From positions 1 to 24,267 of IMG/VR virus record IMGVR_UViG_3300017991_000388: 24,267 nucleotides of DNA, one strand, 5' to 3'. A model generated the notes under the pieces. The model saw nothing but the letters and a program-made list of their open reading frames with translations. It was not told the DNA's origin and made no database searches. The DNA comes from a virus. The position numbers and the translations under genes are program-made. Shown one piece after another: positions 1 to 5,614 of the stretch. Every line of letters starts with the position of its first letter. The stretch's first letter is position 1.

Positions 1-1361
1 CTACCTGCACCTCGGGCTCCAGCGTCGGCAAGTCTACCTGCACCCTCGGCCCCTTTCTTAGCAAGTTCACCAACACCACCAGCAGCCTTGCCAGTAGCCC
101 CAGCAGCGGCCTTAGCCGCACCACCAACAGCACCAGCAGCTTTACCCGCAGCACCAGCAGCTTTACCCGCAGCACCAGCAGCTTTACCCGCAGCACCAGC
201 GGCAGTTTTACCAGCAGTACCAGCGGCACCAGCCGCCTTCTTCAATGCGCCAGCCGCGCCTCCACCAGCAGCGCGGTCAATCGCTTTCTGCCTAATCTTT
301 GCAGCCCTTACATCACCCTTAGCTCTAATCTTTTCACCCTTTGCAATGCCCTTAGCTCTTGCAATTTCTGATTTCTTAATATTAGATCTCGCACGCATGT
401 TTCCAAGAATACTACCAGTATCTTTTGATGCCTCGCCGCGCTTAGTTGGATCAGACTGACCCGTCGCCTTATCTAATTGATCAGCAAATGCCTCGACAAG
501 AGTATAAGCAATTTGATGCCAGCTACCTTCAGCTTTGACAGCCTCCATCATTTTTTTCTTCTTCTTACCCTTCATGGCCTTGCCAATAGCTTCTCTACGA
601 TTCTTGAGATACTTATCTGTGGAATCAGAATCGCCATCGTTGTCCATGTCTGCATCGCCCTTACCGACAGGATCCAAGGAATCATCTGTAGTGGCACCAT
701 CATCATCAGTAGGTCCATTGTCCTTCTTCTTCTTCTTCTTTGCCTCCTCAATCCAAGGATCGTATGCCTCGCGTAGCTTGGCCTGAAGCATGGTCACAAA
801 GTTGGACTCCTTCTCAAGCTTGCTTTGGCTTTCTCTTGCAAACTGGGATTGAGTAGATTCGGAAAGACCAGGGAAAGCTCCACGGGTGGATGGATCGGCA
901 ACAAGATCGAAGGTGACTAGGCGGAAATCTTCGTTAACGATCTTGTTACCTTGGGCGTCCTCAGATAGTGTGCCCATTCCACGGGAAGAAATACCAATCT
1001 TAACACCACCCTCTACGAGAGCTTTGGCAGTAAGACCAGCAGGAGTTTTGAGGATTTCAGCTTCTCCAATAAGTTCGTTACCCTTCATCTCAAGCTTAGT
1101 AATTAAGTGAGATGCATTTGAAAGCTTGACGGTATCGTTTTGTGGGTGATCAAGCTCACCACACAAACGCCGCTCTGAGATAAGGGGTTGAACCTTTTTG
1201 AGTTGACCTTCAAGAACAGCGGTAGGATAGATTCTACCATTGTTATTCTTTTCATTACACCGACCAAAGACACCCTTGATCTTCATGGTGTCACTATTCT
1301 TACCCTCGGTAAGAACTTGAAGGTTCTCTACAATAAATACATCTTGGAGTAACTGTGTCAT
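1..1361 (-). CDS. 21: gp21-like prohead core protease with long charged and Ala/Gly/Lys-repeat C-terminal extension (3' end outside window)
   Basis: This gene is open to the left edge of the window, giving at least 453 residues with no stop. Residues 1-165 match the T4 gp21 prohead protease (herpesvirus-type serine protease fold). The catalytic His72 lies in GELDHP and the catalytic serine (Ser125 or Ser126) in GISSRGMG. In T4-like phages this enzyme sits in the prohead core and cleaves scaffold and capsid proteins after (I/L)-x-E. Past the protease the protein departs from the roughly 210-residue T4 form. Residues 208-213 are a lysine run, 236-249 an Asp-rich DxDxDNDGDxD calcium-loop-like segment, 265-270 another lysine run, and from about 365 onward an Ala/Gly/Lys-rich tract with exact 7-residue repeats. 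The start ATG overlaps the upstream stop as ATGA, with GAGG about 12 bases before it. The tail might be a fused scaffold or DNA-contacting region, which is inference. The protease call is firm. Confidence 0.9.
   Translation of the reverse strand, partial: MTQLLQDVFIVENLQVLTEGKNSDTMKIKGVFGRCNEKNNNGRIYPTAVLEGQLKKVQPLISERRLCGELDHPQNDTVKLSNASHLITKLEMKGNELIGEAEILKTPAGLTAKALVEGGVKIGISSRGMGTLSEDAQGNKIVNEDFRLVTFDLVADPSTRGAFPGLSESTQSQFARESQSKLEKESNFVTMLQAKLREAYDPWIEEAKKKKKKDNGPTDDDGATTDDSLDPVGKGDADMDNDGDSDSTDKYLKNRREAIGKAMKGKKKKKMMEAVKAEGSWHQIAYTLVEAFADQLDKATGQSDPTKRGEASKDTGSILGNMRARSNIKKSEIARAKGIAKGEKIRAKGDVRAAKIRQKAIDRAAGGGAAGALKKAAGAAGTAGKTAAGAAGKAAGAAGKAAGAAGKAAGAVGGAAKAAAGATGKAAGGVGELAKKGAEGAGRLADAGARGAG
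135..197 (-). repeat. Three exact 21-bp tandem repeats in the prohead protease gene
   Basis: Units at 135-155, 156-176 and 177-197 are identical and encode GAAGKAA three times (residues 389-409 of the protease gene). Degenerate versions continue on both sides, roughly 80-290, giving an Ala/Gly/Lys-rich tail reminiscent of histone H1 C-termini. The array is in frame and leaves the reading frame open. Confidence 0.9.
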
Positions 1362-1777
1362 TTGTACTTTAATCCTCGTTCTTTTTTGATAGATCTACTA
1401 CCATATTTTTGAGCTAACTTGTTGGAAGCTTTACCATATCGAAGCATGGTTCGCGCAGCGTGTTTTCTGACACTAGCAAAATCCGCAGGAGGGGTAGCAC
1501 TTCCCTTAGTAAAGCCTTTCGCAATCTTGCCTCTACCGCTCTTGCTTCCCCACTTACCCTTAGAAATAACATACAAACGACTAGCAGCTTTGGTAGTAAA
1601 TATGTCTCCATACTTACCATCTGACAAAGCACTCTTGATACTATCGTAAGTTCTAACTCGGCCTTTGAAAGACTTCTTTACATCACGCTTGGCTCCTTCT
1701 CTAGAGGTATAGGTTTTTCTACCCTCTTTAGAGCCTCGCGCTTCCGTAATGCTATCAATGGCCTCCGTCAGTTTCAT
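1358..1777 (-). CDS. Small basic protein in the prohead-core position; function unknown
   Basis: This gene encodes 139 residues, strongly basic throughout, with many Lys, Arg, Ser and Gly. The N-terminus reads MKLTEAIDSITEARG and so contains LTE-A and ITE-A, both fitting the T4 gp21 cleavage rule (I/L)-x-E before a small residue. I see no transmembrane segment or enzyme motif. Its start overlaps the previous stop as ATGA (1774-1777) and its own stop overlaps the protease start as ATGA (1358-1361), so all three are probably translated together. In T4 the small genes just before gene 21 (67 and 68) encode prohead core components, so a core or internal head protein is the best positional guess. 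I do not recognise a family by sequence. The basic composition would also suit a DNA-binding internal protein. Confidence 0.8.
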   Translation of the reverse strand: MKLTEAIDSITEARGSKEGRKTYTSREGAKRDVKKSFKGRVRTYDSIKSALSDGKYGDIFTTKAASRLYVISKGKWGSKSGRGKIAKGFTKGSATPPADFASVRKHAARTMLRYGKASNKLAQKYGSRSIKKERGLKYK

Positions 1778-2274
1778 TGTTTTCTAATTTTATTTCTAAT
1801 TGATTGCTTAAGAATATCCTTCTTTGATTTAACAGGGCGAGCAGAAATATAACCATACTTCTTTTCTTCTTTACCAATGCAGCTATCACTACTTTGGGAA
1901 CCAGCCAAATTGACGCCAATCTGACCTGTGGTTGTGGCAGCAGCACTCATTTCCTTTAGGAGATCTCTGACCTCTTCTAGAAGGGGAACAAGTTGCTGTG
2001 CAGTCTCCTCAGTTAAAGATTGAGCAGGCTTCTCTGGTTCTGCTTCTGACCAAACTAGCTCAGGAATAGAGTCTGCGGGTGGAGTATCTTGTGGGTGAAA
2101 ACTTTCGCCCAAAACCTCACGCATGAAAGTATCAGGAACTTCAACATTTGAGATGTCCCTACCAGCAGGTGCTAAACCGCTGCTCTTAGCTTGGGGAGGA
2201 AGTTGTTTTCCTTCCTTGATGCTTTGAGTTTGGTTTAGGATTAACTGTTCCGCGAAGTCTCCGATACTTTTCAT
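1774..2274 (-). CDS. Small head-cluster protein, probably prohead core component; function unknown
   Basis: This gene encodes 166 residues. Residues 1-90 are Pro/Glu/Gln-rich and look disordered. A predicted amphipathic helix of coiled-coil character covers about 90-112 (QQLVPLLEEVRDLLKEM). The last 30 residues are Lys/Arg-rich (KSKKDILKQSIRNKIRKQ). Several (I/L)-x-E motifs (LGE-S, LLE-E, LTE-E) would suit processing by the neighbouring gp21-like protease, but such motifs are common in Glu-rich proteins. A clear ribosome binding site, AAGGGGGAT, lies in the 19-base gap before the ATG. The gene ends in an ATGA overlap with the next one. Position between the intergenic promoter and the protease suggests a scaffold or core role. 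No family is recognised with confidence. Confidence 0.8.
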   Translation of the reverse strand: MKSIGDFAEQLILNQTQSIKEGKQLPPQAKSSGLAPAGRDISNVEVPDTFMREVLGESFHPQDTPPADSIPELVWSEAEPEKPAQSLTEETAQQLVPLLEEVRDLLKEMSAAATTTGQIGVNLAGSQSSDSCIGKEEKKYGYISARPVKSKKDILKQSIRNKIRKQ

Positions 2275-2293
2275 CCGTAGATCCCCCTTGTCC

Positions 2294-2674
2294 TCACTCT
2301 TCGTCTAGGTCTTGGAACAGAAGCTCGGCAAGAGTCTCGTCAATTACTGACTCGATATCCTCTTCGCCCTCTTGAAGTTGGGTAAGACGATCAACAAGGC
2401 CCACAACTACGTTAAGGTGCTCAAGAATGCTTTCCTCATCAAGAGGCTGGTCAAGCTGAGAAACGCAAAGGGGGCAAACGTGGACAGCTTCCTCAAGCTC
2501 CTCAGAGCCTTCCTCAGGCTTGTCAGCCTTCTTGGCCTTCTTCTTGGAGCCACAAGACTTCTTCTCTTCAAGGGTTTCACTCTCGTCAAGACGAGGAGTA
2601 ACACCAGCCTTACCCCAGGCAGCGTTCTCTAGTAGTTGTTGACGAAGTTCGTCACTTAATCTGTAATGATCCAT
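2294..2674 (-). CDS. Acidic small protein with CPLC motif, first gene of the head block; function unknown
   Basis: This gene encodes 126 residues, strongly acidic overall. A short Lys-rich patch (residues 39-52) is followed by Glu-rich sequence. A single CxxC (Cys67-Pro-Leu-Cys70), together with Cys41, is the only cysteine feature; four metal ligands are not obvious, so I do not call a zinc finger. The C-terminal half (about 78-126) looks helical and ends LFQDLDEE. The acidic composition and the place before gene 21 recall the acidic T4 prohead core protein gp67, but this is analogy of position and charge, not demonstrated homology. The gene is first behind the promoter-bearing gap. The start is preceded only by a weak GAGA about 8-11 bases upstream. 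Confidence 0.78.
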   Translation of the reverse strand: MDHYRLSDELRQQLLENAAWGKAGVTPRLDESETLEEKKSCGSKKKAKKADKPEEGSEELEEAVHVCPLCVSQLDQPLDEESILEHLNVVVGLVDRLTQLQEGEEDIESVIDETLAELLFQDLDEE

Positions 2675-2719
2675 TTCTATATCTCATAAAAAATTGGGTT
2701 AAGATTTGCATCTCTAAAC

Positions 2720-2750
2720 ATATCTAGCGTACTTTCACGCTATTGTCAAT
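2720..2750 (-). promoter_or_regulatory. Sigma70-like promoter for the head block
   Basis: On the minus strand a perfect TTGACA (2744-2749) is followed by a 17-base spacer (2727-2743) and TAGATA (2721-2726), which matches the -10 consensus at its first, second and fourth positions. It sits about 47 bases before the first head gene, in the only real intergenic gap of the window, so it is well placed to drive the head genes. No T4-type late promoter (TATAAATA) is present in the gap. Confidence 0.5.
2725..2742. promoter_or_regulatory. Perfect 6-bp inverted repeat in the promoter spacer (possible operator or hairpin)
   Basis: TAGCGT and ACGCTA are perfect inverted arms separated by six bases. With a G-T pair the stem extends to seven with a four-base loop. 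The repeat fills the spacer and touches the -10 element, where a repressor or activator would be expected to act. As a minus-strand terminator it is poor because no T-run follows directly; see the rejected list for the plus-strand reading. Confidence 0.4.
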
Positions 2751-2770
2751 TTTATTTTCTTTTTTGTGAA

Positions 2771-5614
2771 CTATCGACCAGGCTCAAAACCGCCTTGGCC
2801 TTCGGTATCAGGAGGCACAATCATCTCTCCTGTGTTAGTGCTTTTAATTGATCTAAACGTATCAGCACCCGCTCCACGCTTTCGTTGTACAAGCTGAGTT
2901 CCTTTAAAGGAGATTCGACTATTAGCCCTGCTAATTGGAGGAATAACCTTTACGTTGTTAATAAATCCGTTTTGAAGCGAATCCTTGATAGTATTAAAAT
3001 TTTCTATTCTAGAAAGTTTGTTAAACTGCTGTAGATTGAGTCTACTGTAGACATCAAACTCCGTTAGGGATTTTCCAATACCATTAATAGATAGCTCGTA
3101 GTTGGTATCTAGTTCTGTAATTATTTCTTTTAAAAGTCTAAAGCTAGTTTTCTGTCTATTATGCGTGTATTCTGAACTGCTTTTAAGAACGCCCCTGTCT
3201 CTATACGCAGTTTTGAACTCAGAATCCTCTACATTAATCACAGTCTGTCTAGCTTGGGTATCCTTATTGCCATAAACATCCACGGCATCTCTACCAATAG
3301 TGGCGTATCTAATAAATTTATTTGTCTGAGTATTCGAGAACTCTGGAACGATTGATGTTTTACATCTTAAAACTCTGGTTATTGTTCCATCACTTTCAAT
3401 CTCTTGAATCTGTGATTTTTCATTAAACAAATTGTAATCTGATCTGTTCGTTGGGTACAACAAGATGAACCAAGGAATCTGTCTAGTAAGGAGTGGAACG
3501 GTCTTGTTTTCTTTTGGAGAATCAAAAATCATATCTGTTTGTGTCAGATTAATTTTACCTGTACTTTCAACGTAATCAAGCAACAAATCAGAATCATCAA
3601 GCACGAAAACTCTTTTATTTGCTTTATACTTAATATACTCGTCGGCTGCTTGCTTTCCTGCCACAGTAGATGTGTCCACTATGCCATACTCCACAGTTGT
3701 ATCTTTTAATAAAAAAGATCCTGTCAATGCTGGTTTAGTATTTAAAGTTTCTAAATTAGCACTTAGCAAGTAATATTCTTGTCGTGGAGAGGATAGAGAA
3801 GAATCGAACTCGATACTTGACGCCACTGAAGGAGAGGCACTAGCCGTCAAAATTCTTCCACCATCCCCACCTAACAAATTAATAATATTTTGCCTGGTTT
3901 TCTCTGGTAACAGGAACGCATGATCTTTCTCAGACTCAGCAAATAACCTTTGGGTTCTACCCCCAATTGTTATGTTGATAAAATCTCCGTCTTGTAATGA
4001 CAAAGAGTTATTATCAATAAATGTACCATCATCGTTGATGTAGTATTTCTTCTTAACCCCGTTAATCGTGATTGGGATATGCATATCAACATCAGAGGGG
4101 AGCACTTTCCAGTTCTTTATAATTTCTTGATCTCTACCAGCTAACTGATTCTTGTCTAATGTAAACTTATGGTTATCTATCAACGACATCGCAGCTACTT
4201 CATTAACTTGCGGAAGAACAGATTTTTTAATTACAACAGGAACTCGCTTCTGGCTATCTTCAGCGAGCCTGGTTAAATAGCTGATTGATAAGTTGCCAAC
4301 AGTCCCATCAAGGACTCTAGAACCAATCATATTAAATATTTGATTTATTGAAAGATCTGTGCCATCATAGTTTTTAATCTTACCTAAGAGTTGTTTTACT
4401 TTAGGCTTAAGATTGTCATAAATTACTTCTGGAGTTATCCCAGCAGCCTTGGTGCTTTCCCAGTTACCCCCTTTATTTGTATTTTTTAAAGTGTAGTACA
4501 GGTTACTGTTGATTTTTTTATTAAAAAGTTCAGTATATTCAGTATCGTTGGACACTAGCTTAACAGGGTCTGGTGTTGTCTGAAAGGCAACCTTACTATC
4601 TTGTATTCCAAAAGGTTTTTGTTTTAAAGCATTTGCAATAAATGTGGGATTGTTTAAATCAATCACCCCCTTCAAGACAGAATCATCAGTAACTCCACTT
4701 TCAGGTCCTGGTAATTTTCCTATAACACCCCCCTGTCCAGCATTACCATCAGGTACTACAGGACCATCAGGTACTACAGGACCATCAGGTTCGTCTGGAA
4801 CATCAGGACCTTGTGGAGGAGTTATGGGTCCTCCATCAAAGTCTACGCTATCATCTATAATTTCAGGACCATCAGGTTCGTCTGGAACATCAGGACCTTG
4901 TGGAGGAGTTATGGGTCCTCCATCAAAGTCTACGCTATCATCTATAATTTCAGGACCATCAGGTTGATCAATAGGAATAAGAATTTTTGTAAAAGTTACT
5001 TTTACATTTTTACAATCACCCGTACATGTTTTTATTGTAGCTGGTGCACTAGTGAGGGGATCACCTTCCCCTAACACCACTGGACTTTCAGAACAATCTT
5101 CTCCTGGATTTGCTCCCTGTCCTATAGCTTCTTGCGTTACCTGATAAGTAACAATAAACCCAGCAGGAACAAAAGTGTTTTCTATAAGCTCTGCTTTAGC
5201 ATTATCTATTATGGTTTCTAAAGAATCAGGAGGGTTGTTCTCAGGAACATCTTTACAATCAAATTGATAAATAACAGAAAATACAGTCCCTCCCCCCAGG
5301 CCAGTTGTTGGTGTGAGCTGGGCATCTGGATTAGTGCAAACACACCTACAATTTGGACCTGTTGCGGCAGGACCCGCTCCAGTACCAGGGGTCGCCCCTC
5401 CAGGAGCTGCGCGTGCGCCTGACCCTGGTTGCCCAGGTGGTGGTGGAGGAGGTGGTGGTGGAGGAGGTGGTGGAGGTGGTGGGGGTGGTGGAGGTGGCGG
5501 TGGAGGTGGGTCTCCACCGCCTGAATCCACAGTTCCTCCATTATCAAAATTAGGGATATTTCCAGGTGATAGACCAGGAAGAAAGTCTCCACACCCAAAT
5601 GTACTTTTAGCCAT
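2771..5614 (-). CDS. Large virion structural protein with polyproline hinge and 29-residue tandem repeat; function unknown
   Basis: This gene encodes 947 residues. Residues 1-35 form a short head with a GCG motif. Residues 36-60 are 25 consecutive prolines, and about 61-90 are Gly/Ala/Pro-rich. About 91-210 is a Cys-rich region (CRCVC, then DCKD, EDCSES and TCTGDC). About 222-290 is an acidic Pro/Asp repeat region, including two exact 29-residue copies. From about 300 onward the protein looks globular and mixed, ending in a basic stretch (QRKRGAGAD). I do not recognise a named domain. Its place at the end of the tail block, after baseplate and fibre-like genes, suggests a peripheral baseplate, whisker or fibre-like virion protein built on extended linkers. 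The start overlaps the upstream stop as TAATG, with AAGGAG unusually close (2 bases). Translation of 25 prolines should depend heavily on host EF-P. Confidence 0.85.
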   Translation of the reverse strand: MAKSTFGCGDFLPGLSPGNIPNFDNGGTVDSGGGDPPPPPPPPPPPPPPPPPPPPPPPPPGQPGSGARAAPGGATPGTGAGPAATGPNCRCVCTNPDAQLTPTTGLGGGTVFSVIYQFDCKDVPENNPPDSLETIIDNAKAELIENTFVPAGFIVTYQVTQEAIGQGANPGEDCSESPVVLGEGDPLTSAPATIKTCTGDCKNVKVTFTKILIPIDQPDGPEIIDDSVDFDGGPITPPQGPDVPDEPDGPEIIDDSVDFDGGPITPPQGPDVPDEPDGPVVPDGPVVPDGNAGQGGVIGKLPGPESGVTDDSVLKGVIDLNNPTFIANALKQKPFGIQDSKVAFQTTPDPVKLVSNDTEYTELFNKKINSNLYYTLKNTNKGGNWESTKAAGITPEVIYDNLKPKVKQLLGKIKNYDGTDLSINQIFNMIGSRVLDGTVGNLSISYLTRLAEDSQKRVPVVIKKSVLPQVNEVAAMSLIDNHKFTLDKNQLAGRDQEIIKNWKVLPSDVDMHIPITINGVKKKYYINDDGTFIDNNSLSLQDGDFINITIGGRTQRLFAESEKDHAFLLPEKTRQNIINLLGGDGGRILTASASPSVASSIEFDSSLSSPRQEYYLLSANLETLNTKPALTGSFLLKDTTVEYGIVDTSTVAGKQAADEYIKYKANKRVFVLDDSDLLLDYVESTGKINLTQTDMIFDSPKENKTVPLLTRQIPWFILLYPTNRSDYNLFNEKSQIQEIESDGTITRVLRCKTSIVPEFSNTQTNKFIRYATIGRDAVDVYGNKDTQARQTVINVEDSEFKTAYRDRGVLKSSSEYTHNRQKTSFRLLKEIITELDTNYELSINGIGKSLTEFDVYSRLNLQQFNKLSRIENFNTIKDSLQNGFINNVKVIPPISRANSRISFKGTQLVQRKRGAGADTFRSIKSTNTGEMIVPPDTEGQGGFEPGR
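4777..4965 (-). repeat. Exact 87-bp tandem duplication plus partial third copy
   Basis: The unit at 4777-4863 is repeated without change at 4864-4950, and the first 15 bases recur at 4951-4965. In protein this is a 29-residue unit rich in Pro, Asp and Gly (DGPEIIDDSVDFDGG and PITPPQGPDVPDEP). Just downstream in the gene, at about 4750-4780, a shorter DGPVVP unit is also duplicated. Identity at the DNA level indicates a recent duplication. Confidence 0.95.
5435..5509 (-). repeat. Polyproline tract (25 Pro codons); G-rich plus strand
   Basis: These are twenty-five uninterrupted proline codons written with 15 CCA, 8 CCT, 1 CCG and 1 CCC. On the plus (template) strand this is a run of GG pairs able in principle to form two-layer G-quadruplexes. 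The mixed codons argue that the protein sequence, rather than a simple trinucleotide slip, is being kept. Confidence 0.95.

Noticed and set aside
236-300. Possible true histone-like DNA-binding protein gene separate from the protease
   Set aside because: The Ala/Gly/Lys repeats are in the same uninterrupted frame as the protease domain, with no stop and no ribosome site between.
88-459. Open plus-strand frame encoding Pro/Ala repeats
   Set aside because: It is the antisense of the Ala/Gly/Lys tail of the prohead protease gene. The minus-strand frame has recognisable protease motifs; the plus frame does not.
2490-2500. Zinc finger in the 126-residue protein (CPLC)
   Set aside because: Only one CxxC pair and one isolated cysteine are present, so four metal ligands are not evident.
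2725-2766. Plus-strand hairpin followed by T-rich sequence, resembling an intrinsic terminator
   Set aside because: No plus-strand genes end here, the T-rich stretch begins late and is interrupted, and the stem is short. The promoter reading on the minus strand explains the site better.
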